The position numbers and the translations under genes are program-made. From Parvularcula sp039822105 (lineage in GTDB: Bacteria > Pseudomonadota > Alphaproteobacteria > Caulobacterales > Parvularculaceae), in assembly GCA_039822105.1 (NCBI GenBank), contig JBCBMW010000015.1:17344-81343 (forward strand): a stretch of DNA of 64,000 nt. The letters run 5' to 3'. The notes under the pieces are model-generated. The model searched no databases, was not told where the DNA came from, and was given only the letters and a program-made list of their open reading frames with translations. Of this stretch, positions 52,470 through 61,151 are shown piece after piece (the stretch's first letter is position 1; each line of letters starts with the position of its first letter).

Positions 52470-53331
52470 CCGCTTCCAGCACCGCCATATTGTCGATGAG
52501 GCGCGTCTTGCCCAGCATGACCGCTGCGAAGAGGCGCGCGTCTTCCATCTCTTCGCGGCGCAGCTCCCGTTCGGGCATGGGCGTGAGGTCAGTCGACGAG
52601 CGCAGCTCAAGATAGTCCACCGGGTGAAGGCCGACGGAGTCCATCTCTTGCATGCCTTGGATAAGCGCGGTGGGCACGGCGACACCCCCAGCGATCCGTC
52701 CACAGATCTTGCGCATCACAGCGTTCAGCTCGCCAGCGATGCGGCGCTCCGGCGGTGAGAGATACCTGTTGCGGCTCGACATCGCGAGGCCATCCTGTTC
52801 CCGAATGATCGGCGCGCCGACGACTTTCACGCCCAGGTCGAGATCGTCAGCCATCCGGCGGATGACAAGCAACTGCTGATAGTCCTTCTCGCCGAACACA
52901 GCGGCGTGAGGCCGCATCCTGGTGAAAAGTTTCGCGACCACGGTGGCCACACCGCCAAAAAAGTGCGGACGTGACGCGCCATCAAGCGGCCGAGCGACCG
53001 CGCCGACGGAGACTTGGGTGTCGTAGCCTGCCGGATACATGTCCGCTGGGCTTGGTGTGTAAACGAGATCCACCCCCGCCGCCTCGAGCTTATCCAAATC
53101 CTCCCGCTCAGCGCGCGGATACGTCCCATAGTCCTCAGACGGAGAAAACTGCTTAGGGTTGACAAAAATCGAAGCTGATACACGTTCTGCGTGTGTCTTT
53201 GCGACCTCAACGAGCGATAAATGACCGTCGTGCAATGCGCCCATGGTCGGAACCAGCGCATGCGTGGACTTCGAAAAAGGCCCAGATTCTAAAATCTTGG
53301 CGAGGTCGGTGCGATTTTTGGCAACAAGCAT
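52456..53331 (-). CDS. panC: Pantothenate synthetase (pantoate-beta-alanine ligase)
   Basis: 291 residues from ATG 53331. Joins pantoate and beta-alanine with ATP for coenzyme A synthesis. Signatures: LVPTMGALHDGHLSLV (HIGH-type), SIFVNPKQFSPSEDYGTYPR, HFFGGVATVVAKLF, FGEKDYQQL and the KMSKS-like MSSRNRYL. Normal length. It is divergent from the SPOR-like gene with a 99-base gap and convergent with tig. Confidence 0.96.
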   Translation of the reverse strand: MLVAKNRTDLAKILESGPFSKSTHALVPTMGALHDGHLSLVEVAKTHAERVSASIFVNPKQFSPSEDYGTYPRAEREDLDKLEAAGVDLVYTPSPADMYPAGYDTQVSVGAVARPLDGASRPHFFGGVATVVAKLFTRMRPHAAVFGEKDYQQLLVIRRMADDLDLGVKVVGAPIIREQDGLAMSSRNRYLSPPERRIAGELNAVMRKICGRIAGGVAVPTALIQGMQEMDSVGLHPVDYLELRSSTDLTPMPERELRREEMEDARLFAAVMLGKTRLIDNMAVLEAGAPV

Positions 53332-53430
53332 AACAGTCCGACACTCTTCGGTATGGAAGCTTTCAGAATCATGAAAACCCGAGTGGGCTTGGTAACCTTT
53401 CGTCAACCCCAATCGGAAACTCTGGAGCGC

Positions 53431-53928
53431 ATGAAAAAGCCCGTTCTCAACGCTGGAATCAAGATCTTCCTCGTGATCGGCGTGTGGCTGGCCTCTGCGA
53501 CTGGTGCAGACCTCCAGTTAACCGGCGCCGATGGCAGCTATTCGAGCCGCCTGGGCCGCAAACCGGCCGTGATCCCTGAAGCTGCGCCGATTGAAGCGCC
53601 GACCGCTTCGGTGAGCAGCACGCCGCCGGTGCAGTCTCCGGTCCCTGGCGCGGCGGTGCACTTGGCATCCTACTACGATTGGCCCGACGCCGAGCAGGGT
53701 TGGGAAATCCTCTTAGAAGACCACAGATCACTTCTCGCAGGGCAGCAGCCCATCCTTCGTGAAGTCGATCTCGGCGCCCGCGGGCGCTTTGTTCGTCTTT
53801 TGGCAGGGCCATTGCCCAGCGTTTCTGACGCGCAGGCCCTTTGTCACCAGCTCGTCCAGGAGGGTGCCTATTGCGCGCCCGCTGATCCCGCGGGCGATCT
53901 TCTTCCGACCCATCAGGAGTGGAACTGA
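53431..53928 (+). CDS. Signal-peptide-bearing protein with SPOR-like C terminus
   Basis: 165 residues from ATG 53431, with GGAG about 4 bases upstream; frames from 53353 are less likely. N-terminal signal or anchor (GIKIFLVIGVWLASATG), a Pro/Ala linker, then about 75 residues with VHLASYYDWPDAEQGWEIL, here in parts VHLASYYDWPDAEQGW and ARGRFVRLLAGPLPSVSDA, matching the SPOR domain pattern that binds denuded glycan at division sites. It overlaps mipZ by 1 base (TGATG), so the products probably work at the same stage. Confidence 0.65.
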   Translation: MKKPVLNAGIKIFLVIGVWLASATGADLQLTGADGSYSSRLGRKPAVIPEAAPIEAPTASVSSTPPVQSPVPGAAVHLASYYDWPDAEQGWEILLEDHRSLLAGQQPILREVDLGARGRFVRLLAGPLPSVSDAQALCHQLVQEGAYCAPADPAGDLLPTHQEWN

Positions 53929-54836
53929 TGAACGCTGTCACCGACACGCATGTCATTGTCATCGGCAACGAAAAAGGCGGCTCGGGTAAGACCACCGTCG
54001 CCATGCACCTCGTTGTGGCCCTCTTGCGGGCTGGCCGCTCGGTTGGGGTTCTCGACCTTGATGTCAGGCAGAAGAGCCTGGCGCGGTACCTCGAAAACCG
54101 CGCGCAATGGGGCGTTGCGAAGGGCCTCACTGCCGATGAGCTTCCGATGCCAAAATTCCTGCCGCTGCAGAACTCTGATCACGACAGCCGGCGGGAAGCA
54201 GAAAACGACGATGATGACCGGCTGCGCCGGACTCTGACCGCCTTTGCCGATTGCGACTTCCTCGTCGTCGATAGCCCTGGCGCGGATACGTATCTATCAC
54301 GCACAGCGCACTGCTATGCCGATACGATCGTCACGCCGCTCAATGACAGCTTTGTCGACTTTGATCTCTTGGCCCGGGTCGATCCTGAGACCCGCGCGAT
54401 CAAAGGGCCGAGCCTCTATGCCGAGACCGTGTGGCGCGCGCGCCAGATGCGGGCAAAGTCCGGCGTGATGGGCGGCATTGACTGGGTCGTCACCAGGAAC
54501 CGCCTCCAAGCCACCAATGCCAAGAACAAAGCGGCGATGGCGGCAAAGCTCGAAGACCTCTCCAAACGCATCCAATTCCGCCAGGCCCGGGGCTTTGGCG
54601 AGCGGGTGATCTACCGGGAGCTTTTCTCTTACGGGATGACGCTTCTCGATCTTGGCTCGAAGGGCAGCCCAAGGAAGCTCTCGTCGATGTCGCATATCGC
54701 GGCTCGACAAGAGCTTCGCAGCTTCGTGGCCGCGCTTCGCTTGCCCACCGGGGGCGCTGTGGAGGACGTGACTGACGCCGCTGCCGCTCCGCGCAACAAG
54801 CGCGAAGCTCTGGAGGTCCAAGCCGCGGCGGCCTAA
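53928..54836 (+). CDS. mipZ: Division plane positioning ATPase MipZ
   Basis: 302 residues from ATG 53928, whose A is the last base of the preceding stop codon. ParA-like deviant Walker A IGNEKGGSGKTTVAMHL, then LDLDVRQKSLARYLENR, VVDSPGADTYLSRTAH, TPLNDSFVDFDLLARVDPET, WVVTRNRLQATNAKNK and ERVIYRELFSYGMTLLDL. These match MipZ, which forms a bipolar gradient from ParB-parS and blocks FtsZ assembly away from mid-cell. A J-domain protein gene follows 10 bases later. Confidence 0.95.
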   Translation: MNAVTDTHVIVIGNEKGGSGKTTVAMHLVVALLRAGRSVGVLDLDVRQKSLARYLENRAQWGVAKGLTADELPMPKFLPLQNSDHDSRREAENDDDDRLRRTLTAFADCDFLVVDSPGADTYLSRTAHCYADTIVTPLNDSFVDFDLLARVDPETRAIKGPSLYAETVWRARQMRAKSGVMGGIDWVVTRNRLQATNAKNKAAMAAKLEDLSKRIQFRQARGFGERVIYRELFSYGMTLLDLGSKGSPRKLSSMSHIAARQELRSFVAALRLPTGGAVEDVTDAAAAPRNKREALEVQAAAA

Positions 54837-54846
54837 GCCCTGCGGC

Positions 54847-55308
54847 ATGGTGCTTTTCACCCTAGCTGTTTTGATCACCGCGTTCAGCGTGATCTCCCGC
54901 CGGTTTCCCATGCCCGCTGCGGCTCGGCGCCGTTTGGTGATCATCGGCGGCGCAACCGGCATCGCCGTCGTGATCCTGCAGCTTTTCCGGCTCACCCCGT
55001 TTGCACTTCTGGCCCTTTTGGTTGGCGCTGGGTTTGGCGCGAATGTGGTGATGGGGGTGCTGGCAAGGCGCGGCGATTTCGAAGACCTGTCTGAGGAGGA
55101 GCCGGCCGCACCGCCCGTCCGAAAGCCTGGAGGGATGGGGCGAGAGGAGGCGCTTGCTGTCTTGGGTCTCGACGGTGACCCGGATGAAGCTGCCATTCAG
55201 TCGGCCCATAAGCGTATGATTGTCCGCGCGCATCCCGACCAGGGCGGGTCCGACTACCTGGCGGCCAAAGTGAATGAGGCCCGACAGGTGCTGCTGCCAA
55301 AAACCTGA
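54847..55308 (+). CDS. Membrane-anchored J-domain protein
   Basis: 153 residues. Two hydrophobic segments (residues of about 2-18 and 27-66) precede a C-terminal J domain with ALAVLGLDGDPDEAAIQSAH, the HPD tripeptide in VRAHPDQGGSDYLAAKVNEAR (in parts VRAHPDQGGS), and no Gly/Phe or zinc region. The layout resembles Tim14/Pam18-type J proteins. It would recruit DnaK to a membrane site. It follows mipZ closely and is probably co-transcribed. Confidence 0.85.
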   Translation: MVLFTLAVLITAFSVISRRFPMPAAARRRLVIIGGATGIAVVILQLFRLTPFALLALLVGAGFGANVVMGVLARRGDFEDLSEEEPAAPPVRKPGGMGREEALAVLGLDGDPDEAAIQSAHKRMIVRAHPDQGGSDYLAAKVNEARQVLLPKT

Positions 55309-55369
55309 AAAACGACTCGCCAAATGCGTTTGGTCGTGAGAAGGAGGGATGGAACAAAGGAGGAACAAA

Positions 55370-55762
55370 ATGGCTCACGACGCCACTGTTGAGAAGATTG
55401 CCGAGGGGCTGGTCGCCAACTGCCGCGTTGGCAAGGACCGGGACAATATTGATGCCTTCTATGCCGAGGACGCGGTGTCCATCGAAGCGATGGCCCAGCC
55501 CGGCGACGATCGAGAGAAGAAAGGCCGGGCCGCCATCCACGCCAAGCATGATTGGTGGGAGGGGGCGATGGAGTCCCTCGATGGCCTGGTCGATGGTCCG
55601 TTTTACGACGGCAGCGGCCGCTTCAGCGTCATCTTCCGGTTCCGGGTGAAGGAGAAGGAGTCCGGCAACATCATCGATATGCAGGAGGTCGCGCTCTACA
55701 CCGTCGAAGGCGGGAAAATCGTCCGCGAAGAGTTCTTTTACGACTTAACGCCACCCTCCTGA
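55370..55762 (+). CDS. SnoaL/NTF2-like domain protein
   Basis: 130 residues from ATG 55370, chosen for its AAAGGAGG about 6 bases upstream; ATG 55349 is weaker. An NTF2-like alpha+beta fold is suggested by FYAEDAVSIEA, GRAAIHAKHDWWEGAMES, FSVIFRFRVKEKE and VALYTVEGGKIVREEFFYD. Members are enzymes or ligand-binding proteins of varied role; nothing here points to one. It stands between the J-domain gene and tRNA-Trp. Confidence 0.75.
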   Translation: MAHDATVEKIAEGLVANCRVGKDRDNIDAFYAEDAVSIEAMAQPGDDREKKGRAAIHAKHDWWEGAMESLDGLVDGPFYDGSGRFSVIFRFRVKEKESGNIIDMQEVALYTVEGGKIVREEFFYDLTPPS

Positions 55763-55816
55763 CCAAGCGTTGAGTTGCGCCCGGCGCAGCAGCGCCCTAA
55801 GGGCGCAAGACGGCCT

Positions 55817-55892
55817 AGGGGTATAGCTCAGTTGGTAGAGCATCGGTCTCCAAAACCGAGGGTCGCGGGTTCGAGTCCTGCTGCCCCTGCCA
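55817..55892 (+). tRNA. tRNA-Trp (anticodon CCA)
   Basis: 76 bases with the CCA end encoded. The acceptor arm AGGGGTA pairs with TGCCCCT with one G-T pair; the anticodon loop CTCCAAA holds CCA at 55850-55852; the T loop GTTCGAG follows a GCGGG stem. Standard cloverleaf. Confidence 0.96.
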
Positions 55893-55923
55893 GCCGATGG
55901 ATTGACGAGCATAAGGGACGCCC

Positions 55924-56787
55924 GTGGCCTCTGAAGAAGACGTCCTCCTGCGCGAGGTCGATGAAGATCTCTCCCGCGACCAAGTTTTCGACCGCATCCG
56001 CCGCTACCGCATTCCAGCAGCCGTCGGCGCGGGCGCGATTATTCTCGGCGTTGCGGGATACCAGGTGGTGGATGGGCAGCGAAATGCTGCGGCCGCGGAT
56101 GCTGCCGCGCAGTATGCGCAGCTGAGCTTTGCCGCGCCCAGTGACCCTTCGGCAGAGGCGCTGACCAGCTTCGCTGATGGCACAGACACCGGATACGCGG
56201 TCTTGGCGCAGATGCGGGCTGCGTCATCCCTCGCCCAGAGCGGCGACCTTGAAGGGGCGGCCGAGCTTTACGCCGCAATCTATGACGATGAATCCGTATC
56301 CGGATCGATGCGCGACTTCGCGCGGATCCGCGCGGCCTACACGATTTTTGACACCAGCCCTCAGCGTGCTGGTGAGATCGCAGGCGCTATCGAAAGCGAG
56401 GCGTTCCGCGGCCATGCCGATGAGATCGCTGCCGCATCCGCACTTTTGGACGGCAATTATGCTGGCGCGAAAGCACGCTTTGACGCGATTGCTGCCTCGC
56501 CGACTGCCGCCGACTTTTTGAAGACTCGCGCCCGCAGCTTTGCGTCCCTCGCAGACGCAGGCGCCAACGGTGCCAGCCTCGAGGTGCAGCGCTCGAACCA
56601 AAGCGAAGTGGTCGACTTCATCCGCGGCTTTGGTGCTGAGCTTGAGCAGGGCGGTATTCCGATCGGCGTCGACCCAAGTGTTGACGTCCTCCCCGAGCCG
56701 CCGATCGCCGATCTTCTTGAGGCCGTCGAAGCCCAGGAGCCTGGCGCGGACACCGCGACTGATGATGCCGCGGGCGAGGATCAGTAG
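55924..56787 (+). CDS. YfgM-like tetratricopeptide-type membrane protein
   Basis: 287 residues from a GTG at 55924. A cytoplasmic N terminus with LLREVDEDLSRDQVFDRIRRYR, one transmembrane helix (residues of about 38-57, IPAAVGAGAIILGVAGYQVV), then Ala-rich periplasmic helices in TPR-like pairs (FAAPSDPSAEAL, LAQSGDLEGAAELYAAIYDD). In E. coli YfgM binds the SecYEG translocon and PpiD. It sits directly before bamB, as in many proteobacteria, with 2 bases between. Confidence 0.85.
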   Translation: MASEEDVLLREVDEDLSRDQVFDRIRRYRIPAAVGAGAIILGVAGYQVVDGQRNAAAADAAAQYAQLSFAAPSDPSAEALTSFADGTDTGYAVLAQMRAASSLAQSGDLEGAAELYAAIYDDESVSGSMRDFARIRAAYTIFDTSPQRAGEIAGAIESEAFRGHADEIAAASALLDGNYAGAKARFDAIAASPTAADFLKTRARSFASLADAGANGASLEVQRSNQSEVVDFIRGFGAELEQGGIPIGVDPSVDVLPEPPIADLLEAVEAQEPGADTATDDAAGEDQ

Positions 56788-56789
56788 GC

Positions 56790-58379
56790 GTGCGTATCTT
56801 CCCGTCTTGGATCAGCCTTCTGGTCGCTGGCGCTCTTTTGGCCGCGTGCTCGGGCATTGATAAGGACCTTGCGGAGCTCGAAGGCTCCGTGCCCGTCCTT
56901 CTTCTTGAAGAGCAGGTGCTGATCGATCCGGAGCTCAATGCTGAAGAGCTCATTGTGCCGCCAGCCTACGCGAACCCTGAATGGGCGCAGACGGCAGGTG
57001 AGGCCGATCACGCTCTTCACCATGTTGCCGCCCCTGCTGACCTCAAACGCGATTGGCGCATCAAAGCGTCGAGCCGGAAAGCGAAGGACGCGCCGATAAC
57101 CGCCGCACCGATTGTCAGCAACGGGAGGATCTTTTTGATCGATTCCGTCGCCGCGGTTCGGGCTTTCGACGCGCAAACCGGAAAGCGGCTCTGGTCGACC
57201 GAGCTGACACCGAACACCAGAGACCGGAAGACACGCCGCTATAATATCTTTGCGCGGAGCAATCCTGGCTATATCGGTTTCGGCGGCGGCGCAGCGATCG
57301 AAGGTAACCTTCTGTTCGTGACCAGCGGGTTCGGTTTCGTCGCGGCCCTCAACGCCGATGACGGTGAGGTGGTCTGGAAAGCTGAGGCACCCGGACCCCT
57401 TCGCAACCCGCCCACCATCGGCGACGGATTGGTCATTGCCGTGACGATTTCCAACGAAGTGATTGCGCTGGAGCAGGGTACAGGCACCCAGGTCTGGACC
57501 TATGAAAGCTTTGAGGAGCCCGCACGCTTCCTCGCCTCGGCGGCCCCTGCCATCAGTGAGGAGAGCGTTATCGTGCCTTTCTCCTCAGGTGAAGTGACGT
57601 CGCTCGCCGCCAACAATGGGCGCATCCAATGGTCAGCGGTGATCTCCAGGACCTCGCGGCTCAACGCGCTTTCGACCTTGGGCGATGTCGCCGGAAGCCC
57701 CGTTGTTGACCGCGGAGCAATTTTCTCTGTCACCCAGTCTGGTCAGATGACCGGCATCGACGCCCGGACAGGCACGGTGGCGTGGGAGCAGCCGGTGGGG
57801 GGGTATCACACCCCGTGGCTCGCCGGTGAGACCCTGTTCGTTGCGTCGAACCGCAACCTTCTGACGGCGGTCAACCGGATCGACGGACGGATCCGCTGGA
57901 CCACGCAGCTTGATCAGTATGAGAATGAAAACAAGCGGACAGATCGCATCGTCTGGGCCGGTCCTGTTTTGGCTGGCGGCAAGCTCTATCTCACCTCCAC
58001 CACGGGTCAGATGATTGCGGCGGATCCCATCTCCGGCGAGATTGTGGATCGCTACCGCCTGAAGGATGGCTCGACCCTGCCGCCGGTGGTGGCCGATGGT
58101 CGCCTCTATGTCCTCACCCAAGAGGGTCATATCGAGGCCTTTGAACAACTGCCTGAGAAAGAGCTGCGCCGCAAAATGGCCCGCAGGGCTAAGGAGCAGG
58201 AACGCGAGGAGCGGCAACGCCGCCGCGATGAGAAAAAGGCCGCGCGCGAAGCTGCCAAAGCGGCACGCGAGGCTGAGAAGGCGGCCCGTGAGCTCGAAAA
58301 GCAGAACGGTGAGCCAAGAGAAGGTCGTGGGCTGAGGTTCTGGCGCCGCAACCGCAATGAGGCTGAGGAGCAAGGCTAA
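56790..58379 (+). CDS. bamB: Outer membrane assembly lipoprotein BamB with charged C-terminal extension
   Basis: 529 residues, longer than the usual 380-400. N-terminal lipoprotein signal with LAAC (Cys at about residue 20). The PQQ-like eight-bladed propeller covers residues of about 75-455, with repeated tryptophan-docking motifs such as AFDAQTGKRLWSTEL, ALNADDGEVVWKAE and GIDARTGTVAWEQP. After the last blade a tail of about 75 residues is rich in Arg, Lys, Glu and Ala (for example RRAKEQEREERQRRRDEKKA) and ends in a basic patch. BamB is part of the BAM complex. The der GTPase gene that usually follows bamB is absent. Confidence 0.92.
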   Translation: MRIFPSWISLLVAGALLAACSGIDKDLAELEGSVPVLLLEEQVLIDPELNAEELIVPPAYANPEWAQTAGEADHALHHVAAPADLKRDWRIKASSRKAKDAPITAAPIVSNGRIFLIDSVAAVRAFDAQTGKRLWSTELTPNTRDRKTRRYNIFARSNPGYIGFGGGAAIEGNLLFVTSGFGFVAALNADDGEVVWKAEAPGPLRNPPTIGDGLVIAVTISNEVIALEQGTGTQVWTYESFEEPARFLASAAPAISEESVIVPFSSGEVTSLAANNGRIQWSAVISRTSRLNALSTLGDVAGSPVVDRGAIFSVTQSGQMTGIDARTGTVAWEQPVGGYHTPWLAGETLFVASNRNLLTAVNRIDGRIRWTTQLDQYENENKRTDRIVWAGPVLAGGKLYLTSTTGQMIAADPISGEIVDRYRLKDGSTLPPVVADGRLYVLTQEGHIEAFEQLPEKELRRKMARRAKEQEREERQRRRDEKKAAREAAKAAREAEKAARELEKQNGEPREGRGLRFWRRNRNEAEEQG

Positions 58380-59677
58380 GCGGGCAGCCGCAACGTGGCC
58401 GCGAGGCCACCCAGCTCTCCTTCGCCGAGCTCAAAATGCCCGCCGTGGCGTTTGGTGATATCAACGACCACGGACAGACCAAGGCCGGTGCCTTGGGTGT
58501 TGCGTGATGGGTCGAGCCTCTCGAACGGCTGAAGCGCGCGGTCACGGTCCTCCGCGGGGATGCCGGGGCCGTTGTCTTCCACCTTGAATGTCACTGTGCG
58601 ATGGTTTTGTCTGGCCGTCAGCCGCACGCGGTCGCCATGGGCAAAGCCGTTGGAGATCAAATTGGTCAGTGCCCGCTTGATCGCCACGGGGCTTGCGTGA
58701 ACGGAAACCCCCTCGTCGATGTCCGTCTCCAGCGTCTGCCCAAGCCGGCCCGCTTCGTCCGACAGCTCATCGGCCAAAGTGGTGACATCGATCACGGATC
58801 GCTCCGCATCTTGCGCATCACGGACGAAGTCGAGATAGGCCTCAAGCATCCGCTCCATCTCCTGCGCGTCTGCGTCCAGCGCTTTGCGGTCTTCGCTCTC
58901 GGGCAGCATGGCGATGCCGAGCTTGAGCCTTGTGAGGGGCGTGCGCAGATCATGACTGACGCCCGCTAACATGGCGGTGCGCTGATGAAGGTAGCGGCGA
59001 ATGCGGGCCCGCATGGCGAGGAACGCCTGCCCTGCCTGCCGCACTTCGCGCGCGCCCGCCGGGCGGAAGTGAGGGATGTCTTCGCCCCGGCCGAACGCGT
59101 CGGCCGCATCGGCCAGCCGGGTGATCGAGCGCACCTGGTTGCGCATAAAGACCACCGCGACATAGCCAAGCAGCATGCTGGTACCGATCAACCAGATGAC
59201 GAAGATCGGCGCGTTGGTAGCCGCCACTTGGTTCCGCGGACTGATGAAAACCAAATAGCCATCGGGAAGCTGCACACGGATCTCCACCTCATTGGCGTAG
59301 CCGCGGGTGTTGATCCAGACGGGCTGGTCAACCGCCTCCGCCATAGCATCATTCAGCGATCTCGTCAGTTCCGAGAGGATGTTGAGCTTATCGCGCTCAG
59401 GAATGCTCTCACCCGGCGCCCAGCGCATGTAGAGGTCAAGATCCTGCCGGGCCATGCGCTCAACATCGGTGCGGCTGAGCCCGGCCGGCGGCTCCTGCCA
59501 AAGCGACAGGATGTGGGCGATCTCGCTGGCTGTTTGCCGGGCCAACGCGCCGTTCACGTCATCCCAATGGCGGTTGAAGAACACAAACGTGACCACCGAC
59601 TGCATCAGGAAAATCGGCATGACGACGATCAAGATCGTGCGTCCCCAGAGCGATTTGGGAGCAATGCGCCGGAGCAT
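58376..59677 (-). CDS. EnvZ-like sensor histidine kinase
   Basis: 433 residues. Two transmembrane helices (about 13-34 and 155-177) flank a periplasmic domain; HAMP with MRNQVRSITRLADAADAFGRGE; HisKA with AGVSHDLRTPLTRLKLG (His at about 238); HATPase with NLISNGFAHGD, DNGPGIPAEDRDR and GTGLGLSVV. The pair with the OmpR-like regulator just upstream, 4 bases away, resembles EnvZ/OmpR, which controls porins and osmotic response. Convergent with bamB, overlapping ends by 4 bases. Confidence 0.9.
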   Translation of the reverse strand: MLRRIAPKSLWGRTILIVVMPIFLMQSVVTFVFFNRHWDDVNGALARQTASEIAHILSLWQEPPAGLSRTDVERMARQDLDLYMRWAPGESIPERDKLNILSELTRSLNDAMAEAVDQPVWINTRGYANEVEIRVQLPDGYLVFISPRNQVAATNAPIFVIWLIGTSMLLGYVAVVFMRNQVRSITRLADAADAFGRGEDIPHFRPAGAREVRQAGQAFLAMRARIRRYLHQRTAMLAGVSHDLRTPLTRLKLGIAMLPESEDRKALDADAQEMERMLEAYLDFVRDAQDAERSVIDVTTLADELSDEAGRLGQTLETDIDEGVSVHASPVAIKRALTNLISNGFAHGDRVRLTARQNHRTVTFKVEDNGPGIPAEDRDRALQPFERLDPSRNTQGTGLGLSVVVDITKRHGGHFELGEGELGGLAATLRLPA

Positions 59678-59681
59678 CGCC

Positions 59682-60383
59682 TCAGTCCGTCATCAGTGCG
59701 TAGCCGATGCCCCGCACGGTTTTGAGATGCTGCGGGCTACGCGGATCATCTTCGATCTTCCGCCGAAGGCGCGTCACCTGGACGTCGATCGACCGGTCAA
59801 AAACCCCAAGCTCCTTCTGCGCGAGCACGTTGCGCGGCACGGCGGCGCCTGGCTTGGCGGCGAGGGTGCGCAAAAGATGGAGCTCCGCATCCGTCAATTT
59901 GATCCGATCACTGCCGTTTTTGAGCTCCCCGCGCGCCGGGTCAAACCGGAACGAACCAAAAGCGATGATGTCGGAACGGCTCGGCGCGGCGCTTCGGTGC
60001 AGGAGCCCTTTGAGGCGCAAGACGAGCTCTCGCGGCTCAAAGGGCTTAGGCAGGTAATCATTGGCGCCGACCTCAAGGCCCCGGATCCGGTCCTGCGGCT
60101 CGCCGCGCGCTGTCAGAAGAATGATCGGCAGGTCCGTGGCCGTCCGCATACGTTCGGTGAAAGAGAACCCGTCTTCGCCGGGCATCATCACATCCACCAC
60201 CAGGGCGTCGAACTCGATCGTCTTAAGGATCGCGTCGGCTTGTTCTGCGCTATCGACAGCGGACGCGAGGAACCCGTTGTCCCGCAGATAGCGGGCCAGC
60301 AATGTCCGGATCCGCTCGTCATCGTCCACCACCAGGATATGGGGGGTATCGGATCCTGCGAGGACGTCAGACGAGCCGTTCAT
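59682..60383 (-). CDS. ompR: OmpR-family response regulator
   Basis: 233 residues from ATG 60383; an open frame continues upstream but is not coding. Receiver domain with HILVVDDDERIRTLL, ALVVDVMMPGEDGFSF (phospho-acceptor Asp) and GANDYLPKPFEPREL (Lys). C-terminal winged helix with LTDAELHLLRTLAAKPG and SIDVQVTRLRRKIEDDP, then the YALMTD end. Operon with the kinase gene directly downstream. Confidence 0.93.
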   Translation of the reverse strand: MNGSSDVLAGSDTPHILVVDDDERIRTLLARYLRDNGFLASAVDSAEQADAILKTIEFDALVVDVMMPGEDGFSFTERMRTATDLPIILLTARGEPQDRIRGLEVGANDYLPKPFEPRELVLRLKGLLHRSAAPSRSDIIAFGSFRFDPARGELKNGSDRIKLTDAELHLLRTLAAKPGAAVPRNVLAQKELGVFDRSIDVQVTRLRRKIEDDPRSPQHLKTVRGIGYALMTD

Positions 60384-60423
60384 AGTCAGGAGTCTAAGCC
60401 TCAACGGCCCCGCGGAACAAGCG

Positions 60424-60951
60424 TTACGCCCGGGCCCACATGGCGCCGACGCCAAGGGCCTTGGAGATCCGTTCGTGCTCTTCGAGGCTGACGCCGTGAC
60501 AGGCGGGCGATTGGCTTGAACAGGCGATGACCACCGCGCGCTCGGTGCTTGGCAGCAGCCGCGCCAGCTCATCGCGCAGATCGTCTGCGCTGCGGTCGCT
60601 TTGGACGAGCCAAGTCGTGGCGGAGAGGGGGATCACTTCGGGCAGGCTGGTGTAGAGCCGCGAGGCCCGCTCGGCGCCGCCCATCTCACTGCCAAAGACA
60701 ATGAGGAAGCTTTTGGTCGCCTGCGCGCGGGTCTGCGGCTCGGCGCCGCGCTCATCGGCGCTTTTGGGTTTGAAGAGGTTTCTGAGCTCAGGGAACTGCA
60801 GGGCTGGCCTAAAGTCCCGGCTGCCCGCCGGCGCCACCAGCGAATGATAGGCGAGGCGCTTTTCCGCGATGAAGCGGCTCATCTGATCGGTGTCGTAGGG
60901 CCCAAAAATCCGGCCTGACACGTTCATGCACCAGGTTGCCGTAGGTTTCAT
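60424..60951 (-). CDS. GYF_2 (DUF4339)-domain protein
   Basis: 175 residues. Residues of about 5-45 have the GYF_2 pattern: W-x-x-x-V-S-G, FGPYDTDQMSRFIAEKRLAYHSLV, here in parts FGPYDTDQM and AEKRLAYHSLVAP. The remainder, with SFLIVFGSEMGGAERA and WLVQSDRSADDLRDELARLLPS, is unlike anything I recognise. GYF-type domains bind proline-rich peptides. It lies 40 bases upstream of ompR on the same strand and is divergent from the rhomboid gene. Confidence 0.7.
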   Translation of the reverse strand: MKPTATWCMNVSGRIFGPYDTDQMSRFIAEKRLAYHSLVAPAGSRDFRPALQFPELRNLFKPKSADERGAEPQTRAQATKSFLIVFGSEMGGAERASRLYTSLPEVIPLSATTWLVQSDRSADDLRDELARLLPSTERAVVIACSSQSPACHGVSLEEHERISKALGVGAMWARA

Positions 60952-61151
60952 GACTGCCCGACCTCTTGCTCACCGACCACCGCCCGCGGGCCCATTTTTG
61001 CCGTCGTGTGTTGAGACATTGTTGCTCCGGGCGCGCAGGTCACAAAGTTTTAGGCTCGTCCCCTCAACAAAGGGTCAAAACCAAGACGGTGCCTTGCGAC
61101 TGCGCGGCCGCGATGCCACCTTCCTCCCCACGTAAGCACGGCGCGAGGTGT

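Noticed and set aside
58395..58410. GTGGCC-GCGA-GGCCAC hairpin as a terminator for bamB
   Set aside because: It lies inside the coding end of the sensor kinase gene and has no U-tract; may be chance in GC-rich DNA.
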